Below are positions 16,811 through 25,240 of a DNA stretch of 36,668 nucleotides, one piece after another; the stretch's first letter is position 1, and the number at the start of each line of letters is the position of its first letter. The translations under genes were made by a program, and so were the position numbers. Source of the DNA: Pseudomonadales bacterium (GTDB lineage Bacteria; Pseudomonadota; Gammaproteobacteria; Pseudomonadales; Azotimanducaceae); NCBI GenBank assembly GCA_028277965.1, contig JANQFF010000267.1, positions 1 to 36,668 on the forward strand, given 5' to 3'. The notes under the pieces were generated by a model. The model was not told where the DNA came from. It did no database searches and saw only the letters and a program-made list of their open reading frames with translations.

Positions 16811-17743
16811 GTGTCAGCACAGGCAGACTCGGTCAGTCACGGCTTCAATTGGGACGACCTGAAGGTATTCCTGGCGGTTGCCCGCACAGGCACGTTGCGG
16901 GGCGGGGCGCAAAGCATCAAGGCCAATCACACGACGCTGACACGCAAGCTCTCCCAGTTGGAGGAGCGAATTGGGACCCGACTCTTCGATCGGTCTAACC
17001 AGGGCCTGGTTTTAACTCAAACGGGGGAAGACCTGCTGCCGCATGCCATGCGTGTGGAGGAAGAAATGCTGATGGCCGCTCGCGCTATCGCGGGGCGCGA
17101 TGCGCAACCCAGCGGCACCGTATACCTGACCCTGCCACATGGACTGGCCATGACTTCGATCATGGATGACCTGACCGCATTTACCCGGGCGTACCCCGAT
17201 ATCTCCCTAAATCTGAACTTTACCAATGACGTGGCTGACCTGACGCGCAGAGAAGCAGATGTGTCGTTGCGTGTTGCCTTCAACGTCAGTGAAGACCTGG
17301 TGGGGAAAAAACTCATTCAGATGTCTCAGGCCGCCTATTGCTCCCGGCAATACGCGGAGCAGATCAAAGACAACCAGGGGGAGGGTCTGCATTTCATAGG
17401 CTGGCATGAGGCAGAAGGTGAGCTGACCGCACCCTGGCTCAGAGAGAGTTTCTATCCCAGAGCGACACTGAAACATCGCGTGTCTGAGCTGGTGCCCCTG
17501 ATCACGCTGGCGGCATCCGGCATGGGTATGGCTTACCTGTCGTGCAACTTAGGCGATCGCCACCCTGGTCTCATTCGTGCACCGTTTCAGAAACCGCTTG
17601 CCTATCGCAGTCTCTGGCTGCTCCTGCATCGTGATCTCCGCAGCACAGCGAGGATCCGGATGTTTGTGGAGTTTTTAGGCGACCGCATACGCGAGCGTCG
17701 CAATGAGTTCTGGGTGGCTGGGACCGTTGAACAGGTGGCCTAG
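16811..17743 (+). CDS. LysR-family transcriptional regulator
   Basis: A 310-residue DNA-binding regulator. The winged helix-turn-helix is at residues 14-72 (WDDLKVFLAVARTGTLRGGAQSIKANHTTLTRKLSQLEE, in pieces), followed by a linker helix and a periplasmic-binding-like effector domain from about residue 100 (GTVYLTLPHGLAM). It starts at GTG 16811, with GGAGGAGAGG upstream. It diverges from the SDR/DUF4345 pair and probably controls it, binding a small molecule related to the SDR substrate. The palindrome at 16759-16774 is the likely site. The effector cannot be predicted. Confidence 0.92.
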   Translation: MSAQADSVSHGFNWDDLKVFLAVARTGTLRGGAQSIKANHTTLTRKLSQLEERIGTRLFDRSNQGLVLTQTGEDLLPHAMRVEEEMLMAARAIAGRDAQPSGTVYLTLPHGLAMTSIMDDLTAFTRAYPDISLNLNFTNDVADLTRREADVSLRVAFNVSEDLVGKKLIQMSQAAYCSRQYAEQIKDNQGEGLHFIGWHEAEGELTAPWLRESFYPRATLKHRVSELVPLITLAASGMGMAYLSCNLGDRHPGLIRAPFQKPLAYRSLWLLLHRDLRSTARIRMFVEFLGDRIRERRNEFWVAGTVEQVA

Positions 17744-17803
17744 TGTGATCGCGTCGGACGGAAGCAGCTTCAACCAGACGGAGAAGGGCTGCGCTCGACT
17801 CAG

Positions 17804-18376
17804 TTAGGGACCGCCTGCTTGACCCAGGTTTTCGAACTCGCTGAGGTATGGGGTCACAGCTGCCTTGTCTGCCGCGGGAACGTCCGAGAACGTCTGCAGC
17901 ATCTGATTACCCGTTTGCATCATATTGCGCATCATCGTTTTCTGATCTTCAGGCAGATCGCTGGCCTCGAGTTCGCGTAGCGCTGAAGCAATCTTTGCGT
18001 CCGCTCCGGACATGTTGGCTTCCATCGTGAGGGCGAGGACGGCTCGCATGACACGGTCCCCCACGCCTGCCCAGTGTTCCGCACCGGAGAATCCGTTATC
18101 GCGTACGATATCCAGCATCTGGCCGTAAGCAGCGTGGCCGCGCATCTGCTCCAGCCCTGAACTGAACGGTGCCATCATGCGGGTGGCAGCGTCTTCCATT
18201 GACACCACATCATCGGCTATCACGGGTTCGTCATAGTTCTTTGACAAAACCTCCAGCTCTTTCATCGAATTCAGGAATCCCCGCACGTCACCATCCGTGA
18301 GGTTCTGTGCGGATACTCCGGTGCTGAGGACCATCGCTGACACTGCCAGCAATACCGTTCTGATCATCACGCTCAT
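17804..18376 (-). CDS. Secreted protein of unknown function
   Basis: A 190-residue exported protein. The signal peptide covers about residues 1-23 (VLSTGVSA then QNLTDGDV). The mature part is predicted to be mostly helical, rich in Met, Ala and acidic residues, with no Cys (GFLNSMKELEVLSKNY; MMRNMMQTGNQMLQTF). I recognise no domain. AGAGGGAGAG lies upstream of ATG 18376. It follows the FAD oxidoreductase gene by 15 bases on the same strand, so the two are probably cotranscribed, but no functional link is evident. Confidence 0.75.
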   Translation of the reverse strand: MSVMIRTVLLAVSAMVLSTGVSAQNLTDGDVRGFLNSMKELEVLSKNYDEPVIADDVVSMEDAATRMMAPFSSGLEQMRGHAAYGQMLDIVRDNGFSGAEHWAGVGDRVMRAVLALTMEANMSGADAKIASALRELEASDLPEDQKTMMRNMMQTGNQMLQTFSDVPAADKAAVTPYLSEFENLGQAGGP

Positions 18377-18391
18377 AAATGCTCTCCCTCT

Positions 18392-19492
18392 TTAACCAAC
18401 AAAGCGTTCTGCCGCGATCGGTGAGTCGACCGCGCTGTTTGTGAGTATGGCCTGAGCGGCCCGTTCTCCCAATCCCGGTGAGGTCTGCACCCCAAATCCA
18501 CCCTGGCCGGCCAGCCAGAAGAATCCATCGGCCCTTGGATCGAACCCCACAACGGGCCGACGATCGGGTGCGAAGGTTCTCAAGCCCGCCCACTGATGCA
18601 TGATACGCTCAACCGGGTGATCCGCGACCTGCAGAAATCGGTCAGCGGCGACCGCTATATCCATTTCTTCGGGAAACGCATCCATGGGTGCTGAGGGCGT
18701 TTCGTCCTGGGGGCAGATCATCAGGCCCGGGCTTTCGGGTTTGAAATAGAGCTCTTCACCGATGGTATGGACCAGGGGCCAGTCTTCTGAATTTTCCGGT
18801 GGCGGAATGATGGCAGCCGTGCGTCTCATGGGGGTGAGTTCAATGCCGTCGAGGCCCGCCAGCTGCCCGATGACCCCGGCCCAGGCACCGGCGGCGTTGA
18901 CGACGATATCTGCTTCGTATGACCCGCCAGCGGTGGTGATTGTCCAGCGGTTTCCATCACGTTTGAGCGCCTGCACATCCTTGTTTGTCAGCACGTCGCC
19001 GCCGCGGTCTTTGATGCCGCGCTGGTACAACATGAGAAGCGCATGGACGTCGATGGAGAGCCACGTTGGATCGAAGGCGCCGCCCGTCACCCAGTCCGCC
19101 TTCAGGATCGGGACGCGCTCCCGGCATTCATCTGCGCTGATCGGCTTGAGTTCAGGGCACATCGGCTGCCACGCATCGAGGTAGCGTTGCAATGCGTCGA
19201 GCTCCCCGGGCCCGGCCGCGGTCATGCCCCCGCGCGGATGCAGGAGCGGGACGTCGGTGTAGACCTCAGGTGGTGTGTAGAAGAAGTCGCGACCGGCGGA
19301 AGTGAGTTCCGCTACTTCCGGGTTTTCATAGCCCTCGATATACATCGCGGCGGAACGCCCGGAGCTGTGGTACGCGGGCTGCTCTTCCCGCTCCAGGACG
19401 ACAACGTGTGCGTGTTCCGAGAGATAGAACGCTATCCCAAGACCGGCGGCTCCTGCGCCGATGACTGCTATGTCGTAGTGTGTATCGCTCAA
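18392..19492 (-). CDS. FAD-dependent oxidoreductase, DAO family
   Basis: A 366-residue flavoenzyme of the D-amino-acid oxidase/glycine oxidase superfamily (PF01266). The FAD-binding GxGxxG is near the N-terminus (IAVIGAGAAGLGIAFYLSE), followed by VVVLERE and SSGRSAA. A second nucleotide contact is ADIVVNAAGAWAG, and the C-terminal flavin loop is WLAGQGGFGVQTSPGLGE. It would oxidise the C-N bond of an amino acid or amine. The start is taken as TTG 19492 (giving SDTHYDIAVIG) because no ATG or GTG lies between it and the FAD motif; a reading to 19687 would overlap the divergent amidohydrolase gene. Only 37 bases separate the two divergent starts. Confidence 0.88.
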   Translation of the reverse strand: MSDTHYDIAVIGAGAAGLGIAFYLSEHAHVVVLEREEQPAYHSSGRSAAMYIEGYENPEVAELTSAGRDFFYTPPEVYTDVPLLHPRGGMTAAGPGELDALQRYLDAWQPMCPELKPISADECRERVPILKADWVTGGAFDPTWLSIDVHALLMLYQRGIKDRGGDVLTNKDVQALKRDGNRWTITTAGGSYEADIVVNAAGAWAGVIGQLAGLDGIELTPMRRTAAIIPPPENSEDWPLVHTIGEELYFKPESPGLMICPQDETPSAPMDAFPEEMDIAVAADRFLQVADHPVERIMHQWAGLRTFAPDRRPVVGFDPRADGFFWLAGQGGFGVQTSPGLGERAAQAILTNSAVDSPIAAERFVG

Positions 19493-19529
19493 CGGTAAAC
19501 TGCGGGTTCGAATCTGGGGGGATACTGTC

Positions 19530-21341
19530 TTGTTTGACGATTTTTCACAACATGACTCACAAAGCCACAATGAAACAATTGAGGGCGATTGGCCTGAGTG
19601 GGTGGTCCCACACCAGCATGCGGCGGATCCATTTGCTTGTCCGTGCTGTGCCAATGTCTTTGAACTGACTTTGGAAGCAACCGGCACGGACCTGGGTAAA
19701 CAACACGTCGCTCCCGGGGTGCCTCAGAAGCAGACCAGCGCCCTGTTTATCAACGCGCGAATCATGACCATGGATCCCGCGATGCCGGAAGCGGACGCCA
19801 TGCGGATACGTGATGGCCGGATTTCCTGGATTGGAACCTCTGACGAAATTCCAGAAGCAGGTGATGACGAGGAGACGATCGACTGTGGCGGTAAAACCCT
19901 GCTGCCCGGTTTCATCGATCCGCATATGCATCTGGCGCCGTTGGCGATGCTTGCCAGTTTCGAGAATGTGGGTCCGTTCCGGTTCGAAACCACGGATGAT
20001 GCTCTTGCGCATCTGAAGACAATTGCCGATGCGACCCCGGCGGGCGAGTGGGTGGTGGGGCGTCAGTTCGACCCCTCTCTACAGGAAGGGCCGCAATACC
20101 TGACGCGGGACTTACTCGATAGTGTGAGCACCGAACACCCCGTTTTTGTCTACAACGCCTCGCTGCACCTTGCGTATTGCAACAGCGTTGCTCTCGACCT
20201 TGCGGGCATCACGGCTGCCACCGAAGATCCTCCAGGGGCGGAACTTGGGCGTGACGCAAACGACGAACCCAACGGCGTGCTGAAGGCCGGGCCTGCCATG
20301 GCGCTTGTCGTGCGTCATAACCCGCGCACACGCAACACCAATATCGCTGAAGCCTGCCTCGATGTGTTCGGCGAGGCGAACAGACTTGGTATCACGATGC
20401 TCTGCGATCAGGGGACGGGTCTGTTTCAGGGGGCGCGTGAACTCGATCTCTACCGGACGATACGCGACAGTAACCGTATGAGTGTGCGCTTCCGCTACTC
20501 CCTGTCCCAGGCGATGGCGGATCGCTGGGACGATCTGGACGCAAGCTGGGGCGAGGGTGACGCGTGGGTGCGCAACACCGGCTGGAAAATAGTGAGTGAT
20601 GGGTCGAACCAGGGGTATACGGGCTTGCAGCGTGAATCGTTCCTGAACTCGGATGATACCGGTATCGCCTATATCGAAGTCGACGAGCTCAACGAGGCTG
20701 TGGAAAAGCGCCTGCGTGAAGGTTGGGCGGTGTGTGTCCACGCGAATGGCGATGCCGCCATCGACCGGGTACTTGACGCGTACGAGCTTGCTGCAGATAA
20801 AGGTCTCGACCCGGGTAGCCGGCGCTGTCGGATCGAGCACTGCAGCATACTCCACGATGAGCAGATCGAACGGATGGCGAAACTTGGCATCTCGCCGAGT
20901 TTCCTGATTGGCCACGTCTACTATTGGGGAAATGCGTTTGTCGAAGACGTCTTTGGTCTCGAAAAAGCTTCCAAGCTCGACAGGACCGGAGCTTGTGAGG
21001 CGAAAGGGATACGCTGGACAATTCACTCGGACGATCCGGTCACGGAGATGGATCCACTCCGGTGTATCGAAAACGCTGTAACCCGCAGCATGTGGAAATC
21101 AGACGACCTCCTGTCACCCGAGGAGTGCATCAGCGTGGAGGCGGCGCTTCGCGCCATGACCATCGATGCAGCCTGGCAGTGTCACTCGGACCATGAGGTG
21201 GGCAGCCTGGAAGCGGGGAAATTTGCCGACTTTGTGGTTCTTGATGCTGATCCCAGGGAGGTTGATCCGATGCAGCTTGGTCAGATCGGGGTTCTGGAAA
21301 CCTGGGTCGATGGGCGGCAGGTGTATCGGGGCGAATCATGA
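19530..21341 (+). CDS. YtcJ-like amidohydrolase (Amidohydro_3)
   Basis: A 603-residue metal-dependent hydrolase of the YtcJ/NfdA type (PF07969). The core starts near residue 70 with ALFINARIMTMD. Metal ligands are visible in FIDPHMHL, VCVHANGDAAIDRVLD and IEHCSILHD, and a late HSDDPV supplies the Asp. YtcJ relatives hydrolyse N-substituted formamides and other amides; the substrate here is unknown. The TTG at 19530 is the only start that keeps the open N-terminus, with GGGGG eight bases upstream. That adds about 65 residues absent from the usual family, carrying four His and a CPCC cluster at residues 37-40. A later GTG (19722) would remove most of this. The stop overlaps the M1 gene start (ATGA). 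Confidence 0.87.
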   Translation: MFDDFSQHDSQSHNETIEGDWPEWVVPHQHAADPFACPCCANVFELTLEATGTDLGKQHVAPGVPQKQTSALFINARIMTMDPAMPEADAMRIRDGRISWIGTSDEIPEAGDDEETIDCGGKTLLPGFIDPHMHLAPLAMLASFENVGPFRFETTDDALAHLKTIADATPAGEWVVGRQFDPSLQEGPQYLTRDLLDSVSTEHPVFVYNASLHLAYCNSVALDLAGITAATEDPPGAELGRDANDEPNGVLKAGPAMALVVRHNPRTRNTNIAEACLDVFGEANRLGITMLCDQGTGLFQGARELDLYRTIRDSNRMSVRFRYSLSQAMADRWDDLDASWGEGDAWVRNTGWKIVSDGSNQGYTGLQRESFLNSDDTGIAYIEVDELNEAVEKRLREGWAVCVHANGDAAIDRVLDAYELAADKGLDPGSRRCRIEHCSILHDEQIERMAKLGISPSFLIGHVYYWGNAFVEDVFGLEKASKLDRTGACEAKGIRWTIHSDDPVTEMDPLRCIENAVTRSMWKSDDLLSPEECISVEAALRAMTIDAAWQCHSDHEVGSLEAGKFADFVVLDADPREVDPMQLGQIGVLETWVDGRQVYRGES

Positions 21342-23770
21342 AAACCCTACTGGTTCTTTTCCTCGTTCTTGCTGCACCACTCTCGATCGCGGAGAAAGAA
21401 GGCGAGAAGGCAGTCGACAAGTTCCGGCAACTTGGACATCTGCTTCGGGATCCGAACGTATACAGGACAGCTTCGGGGGCACCGGGCCACGAGTACTGGC
21501 AGCAGAACGCTGACTATCAGATCAAGGCCCATCTGAACGAAGAAACCCGTCATGTTGAAGCGTCAGAGACCATCCGCTACACAAACAATTCTCCCGACAC
21601 ACTCACTTTCGTCTGGGTCCAGCTGGATCAGAACCGTTTCCGGCAGGATTCCCTGGAGAACCGGTCGGTGACGGGGCGCCTCGCGGAAGACGGCGTCAGT
21701 GACCAGCTGAGCTTCAATGAGATGCGGCGCCACTATTCTCTGGCTGACGTTGATCATGGGTACACCCTTCACAAGGTGACTGACGGAGAGGGGCAGGATC
21801 TGCCACACACGGTGGTCGACACGATGATGCGTATCGACCTGCCGCGGCCACTGCAGTCGGGACAGACCATAACGCTGCAGATCGACTGGTCGTTCTACAT
21901 TCTCGAACACGACGCGGTTGGTTCCCGGGGAGGTTACGAGTGGTTCGAGGAGACCAACACGTATCTCTACAACCTCGCGCAGTGGTTTCCCCGCATGGTG
22001 GCGTACACGGATTACACCAGCTGGCAGCATAAACAGTTTCTCGGCCGCGGGGAGTTTACGCTCGAGTTTGGCGACTACGAGGTGGAACTGACGGTGCCGG
22101 CCGATCACATCGTTGCCGCGACGGGGGTACTCACCAACCCGCGGGAGGTCCTGTCAGCGGCACAGAGGTCCCGTCTGGACGACGCGCGGACCGCTGACAA
22201 ACCGGTCTTTGTCGTCACCCCGGACGAAGCGCTCGACAATGAGAAAGAACGTGACAGCGGTGAGAAAACCTGGAAGTTCCGGGCGGAAAACGTGCGGGAC
22301 TTCGCCTGGGCGAGTTCGCGGAAATTCATCTGGGACGCGATGGGCCACAACCAGGAAAACGCTGAACACCAGACCGTGATGGCCATGTCCTTTTATCCCA
22401 ACGAGGCTGAACCCATCTGGAGCCAGTACTCGACTGAAGCGGTGGTTCATACCATGGATGTGTACTCCCGCTTCTCGTTCCCTTATCCCTATCCGACGGC
22501 CCAGTCGGTCAATACCTGGGAGCGGGGTGGCATGGAGTATCCGATGATCACTTTCAACGGTTACCGGCCTGATCCCATCGACGATAAAGAACGTGAGGGG
22601 ATGGTGGACGATGCGCCTGACAGTACCTGGTCCAGACGGGTCAAACACGGCCTCATTGGGGTGATCATTCACGAAATTGGTCACATCTATTTTCCGATGA
22701 CCGTGAACTCCGACGAGCGGGAATGGACCTGGATGGATGAAGGCATCAATAGTTTTCTCGAGTATCTCGCAGAACTCGAGTGGGAAGAGGATTACCACGC
22801 AGACTACCGGTCGGTGCTCGACCGGATTGGCAGTTATATGCGTGGGCCGAACCAGGTCCCCATCATGACCCAGTCGGATTCCATCCCGCAGTTTTTCCTG
22901 AACGCATACACCAAACCTACAGCTGCGCTCGTGGTGTTACGGGAAACGGTGATGGGCCGGGAACTGTTCGACCACGCGTTTAAAGAGTATTCACGGCGCT
23001 GGGCTTTCAAACGTCCAACGCCGGAGGATCTCTTCCGCACGATGGAAGATGCCTCGGGTGTGGATCTCGACTGGTTCTGGCGCGGCTGGTTCTACACGAC
23101 AGACCACGTCGATGTGGATATTGCCGCGGTGCGTGAATACCAGGTGGCATCCCGCGATCCCGACATCGACTTCCCGGCCCAGAAGGCGCTCGACGAAGCT
23201 GCCAAACCGGAACACATCGAGCAGATCAGGAACCGGGAAGACGGCCTGGTGCCAAGGGTGGACAGAGTCCCGGGGCTCGAGGATTTCTACAACGAGCACG
23301 ACAAGTACACGGTCACCAACAAGGACCGGAACGACTACCAGGGCTACCTCGAAAGCCTGGAACCCTGGGAACAGCGTCTGCTGGAACGTGCGGTTGCAGC
23401 AGGCGAATACATATACTTCGTGGACTACCTGAATATCGGCGGACTCATTACCCCGCTGCCCCTGAAGCTCGAGTTTGCCGACGGGTCGACTGAAGAGCGG
23501 GATGTCCCGGCGCAGATCTGGCGCCGGAATTCGGAGAAGATCACTCAGCTCCTCATCCTGCCAAAACGGCTGGCGGGCATTGAGGTCGACCCGCATCATC
23601 AGACCGCTGACGTCGACCGCAGCAACAACCATTTTCCACGCAAGCTGGTCCCTTCCCGTCTGCAGCTCTTTAAGCGTGAGAATGAAGACCGCGAACTGAT
23701 GCGCGACATGTTGCACAAACTCAAAGCGGATGAAGCGGAAGATGACAGCGCCGCGGTCCCCCTCCAATAA
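21338..23770 (+). CDS. Exported M1-family zinc metallopeptidase
   Basis: An 810-residue aminopeptidase-like enzyme. The signal peptide is about residues 1-18 (LLVLFLVLAAPLSIA). A beta-rich N-terminal domain is followed by the catalytic domain with the substrate loop GGMEYP (family GAMEN), the zinc site HEIGH and, exactly 18 residues later, the third ligand Glu in WMDEGINSF, a complete HExxH-X18-E. A Tyr near YTKPTAAL fits the transition-state stabiliser. The C-terminal 250 residues are charged and less conserved. It is translationally coupled to the amidohydrolase by an ATGA overlap and followed by a DUF6702 gene, a frequent companion. It probably trims peptides in the periplasm. Confidence 0.92.
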   Translation: MKTLLVLFLVLAAPLSIAEKEGEKAVDKFRQLGHLLRDPNVYRTASGAPGHEYWQQNADYQIKAHLNEETRHVEASETIRYTNNSPDTLTFVWVQLDQNRFRQDSLENRSVTGRLAEDGVSDQLSFNEMRRHYSLADVDHGYTLHKVTDGEGQDLPHTVVDTMMRIDLPRPLQSGQTITLQIDWSFYILEHDAVGSRGGYEWFEETNTYLYNLAQWFPRMVAYTDYTSWQHKQFLGRGEFTLEFGDYEVELTVPADHIVAATGVLTNPREVLSAAQRSRLDDARTADKPVFVVTPDEALDNEKERDSGEKTWKFRAENVRDFAWASSRKFIWDAMGHNQENAEHQTVMAMSFYPNEAEPIWSQYSTEAVVHTMDVYSRFSFPYPYPTAQSVNTWERGGMEYPMITFNGYRPDPIDDKEREGMVDDAPDSTWSRRVKHGLIGVIIHEIGHIYFPMTVNSDEREWTWMDEGINSFLEYLAELEWEEDYHADYRSVLDRIGSYMRGPNQVPIMTQSDSIPQFFLNAYTKPTAALVVLRETVMGRELFDHAFKEYSRRWAFKRPTPEDLFRTMEDASGVDLDWFWRGWFYTTDHVDVDIAAVREYQVASRDPDIDFPAQKALDEAAKPEHIEQIRNREDGLVPRVDRVPGLEDFYNEHDKYTVTNKDRNDYQGYLESLEPWEQRLLERAVAAGEYIYFVDYLNIGGLITPLPLKLEFADGSTEERDVPAQIWRRNSEKITQLLILPKRLAGIEVDPHHQTADVDRSNNHFPRKLVPSRLQLFKRENEDRELMRDMLHKLKADEAEDDSAAVPLQ

Positions 23771-23809
23771 ACTAATAACAATGGGGTCAGACCCCATTGT
23801 TATTAGTTT
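23769..23809. repeat. 41-base perfect palindrome with GGGGTCAGACCCC core
   Basis: Arms of 20 bases (23769-23788 and 23790-23809) surround a single A. The inner part is CAATGGGGTCAGACCCCATTG. It begins in the M1 stop codon and is followed by a T-run to 23813, so as RNA it resembles a rho-independent terminator. The GGGGTCAGACCCC core is familiar as a dispersed repeat in many proteobacterial genomes, which points to a mobile REP-type element rather than a native terminator. It supplies the ATG of the next gene. Confidence 0.85.
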
Positions 23810-24263
23810 TTTTGTTCTGGTTCTCATCGCGGGTTCGGCACAGACGCACCAACTGCAAACCACGCTGACTGATATCCACTGGTTTCCGGACCGGGGCATG
23901 CTCGAAGTCACACACTCCATTCATCTGGACGATGTGATGGTGTTGCTGGCCGACCTGGGCGATCCCGCTGGGCGATTTGATCTCGAGACGGAAGCGAAGC
24001 TGCTCTTGTACGTAGAAGACCATTTCAGACTGTCTACAAAAGGTCAGGTGGTGACCCTCGAGGCTCTTGGTGCGCAGATTGACGGCGATTACCTCTGGAT
24101 CTACCAGGAAACCGCCATGCCTGATCCGCCTGAGGGCTTAAGCGTGAACATGTCGGTGCTGCAGGCGTATTACCCCGACGAACGGCACCATGTGAATCTG
24201 ATTGTGGGCAGCGATGTGAAAAACCTGGTGCTGGATGCCGAGCGAAACACGGGACACTTTTAA
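23781..24263 (+). CDS. DUF6702-like exported protein
   Basis: A 160-residue protein matching the DUF6702 pattern: HQLQTTLTDIHWF, LEVTHSIHLDD, a central VEDHFRLS, and late MSVLQAYYPDERHHVNLIVG. These proteins commonly follow M1 peptidases and have a secreted beta-rich body of unknown role. The start is ATG 23781, inside the palindrome, giving MGSDPIVISFFVLVLIAG, a usable signal peptide. The first nine or so codons come from the repeat, so the original N-terminus was probably replaced when the repeat arrived. A longer reading from 23730 overlaps the M1 gene. If the hairpin forms in the mRNA it would bury this start. Confidence 0.75.
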   Translation: MGSDPIVISFFVLVLIAGSAQTHQLQTTLTDIHWFPDRGMLEVTHSIHLDDVMVLLADLGDPAGRFDLETEAKLLLYVEDHFRLSTKGQVVTLEALGAQIDGDYLWIYQETAMPDPPEGLSVNMSVLQAYYPDERHHVNLIVGSDVKNLVLDAERNTGHF

Positions 24264-24296
24264 GTATAGTCCCGGGTTCGATTTCAGGAGCTGAAC

Positions 24297-25232
24297 ATGC
24301 CGTTTAAAAACAGAATTACCGAGATGCTGGGTGTCGAGATACCCATCGTTCAGGCCCCCATGGGCTGGATTGCCCGTTCGCAGCTGGCGTCCGCCGTATC
24401 CAATGCGGGGGCGTTGGGGATCATTGAGACCTCATCGGGAGAGCTCGATGCCGTGCGCGAAGAAATCATCAAGATGCGTGAGCTCACGGACAAGCCCTTT
24501 GGCGTAAACATCGCCCAGGCGTTCGTGCGCGATCCCAACATCGTTCAGTTTGTAATCGACCAGGGTGTGAAGTTCGTGACCACATCCGCCGGTAACCCGG
24601 AACGTTATACCCAGGAGCTGAAGTCAGCAGGTCTCACCGTTTTCCACGTGGTGCCGACGCTGAGCGCCGCGCTCAAAGCGGTTGAGGCAGGTGTTGATGG
24701 CCTGGTGGTGGAAGGCGCTGAAGGCGGCGGGTTCAAGAATCCGAAAGACGTCTCGACGATGGTGCTGTTGCCCCTTGTCCGTTCTAAAGTCGATGTGCCC
24801 ATCATCGCGGCTGGTGGATTTGTCGACGGCGCCTCCATGGCAGCTGCGTTTGCGCTCGGAGCCGAAGGTGTCCAGATGGGTACCCGGATGGTTTCTGCAG
24901 CCGAGTCTCCCGTCCACAGCAACTGGAAAGACGCTATCGTGAACGCCAGGGAGACAGACACGGTGTTTCTCAACCGTGCCCATTCACCGGCTCTTCGGGC
25001 GCTGCGGACCGAAAAAACCACGCGCCTCGAATTTGATGTCGAAACGAACGCCATGACGGAGTTTGGAACTGCACTCGATCTCTATTTCGGGGGAGACATG
25101 GAGGCGAGCATCGCCCTTACAGGACAGGTGGCGGGGCGCATCGATGCCGTTCGCCCGGTGGCTGAGGTGATCGATGAGGTCCAACGAGAGTTTTTCGAAG
25201 TTGTAGGAAACCTCGGACAACAATACCTATAG
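24297..25232 (+). CDS. FMN-dependent nitronate monooxygenase/enoyl reductase-like oxidoreductase
   Basis: A 311-residue TIM-barrel flavoprotein of the 2-nitropropane dioxygenase group. The family marks are present: PIVQAPMGWIA near the N-terminus, NAGALGIIE, VTTSAGNP, EGAEGGG (FMN phosphate region) and IIAAGGFVDG...LGAEGVQMGTRMV. Members oxidise alkyl nitronates or reduce enoyl thioesters. The subfamily with this length and no catalytic His motif that I can identify is functionally unassigned. AGGAG is seven bases upstream of ATG 24297. It is followed by the Sec-redoxin gene after eight bases, so the two form an operon, and a redox link is plausible. Confidence 0.87.
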   Translation: MPFKNRITEMLGVEIPIVQAPMGWIARSQLASAVSNAGALGIIETSSGELDAVREEIIKMRELTDKPFGVNIAQAFVRDPNIVQFVIDQGVKFVTTSAGNPERYTQELKSAGLTVFHVVPTLSAALKAVEAGVDGLVVEGAEGGGFKNPKDVSTMVLLPLVRSKVDVPIIAAGGFVDGASMAAAFALGAEGVQMGTRMVSAAESPVHSNWKDAIVNARETDTVFLNRAHSPALRALRTEKTTRLEFDVETNAMTEFGTALDLYFGGDMEASIALTGQVAGRIDAVRPVAEVIDEVQREFFEVVGNLGQQYL

Positions 25233-25240
25233 GAATACAC

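Noticed and set aside
16674..16820. N-terminal extension of the SDR
   Set aside because: It spans the operator region and overlaps the divergent LysR start; ATG 16673 has its own Shine-Dalgarno.
20112..21026. 304-residue minus-strand frame
   Set aside because: Antisense shadow of the YtcJ-like amidohydrolase.
22991..23920. 309-residue minus-strand frame
   Set aside because: Antisense shadow of the M1 peptidase; crosses the palindrome without any domain.
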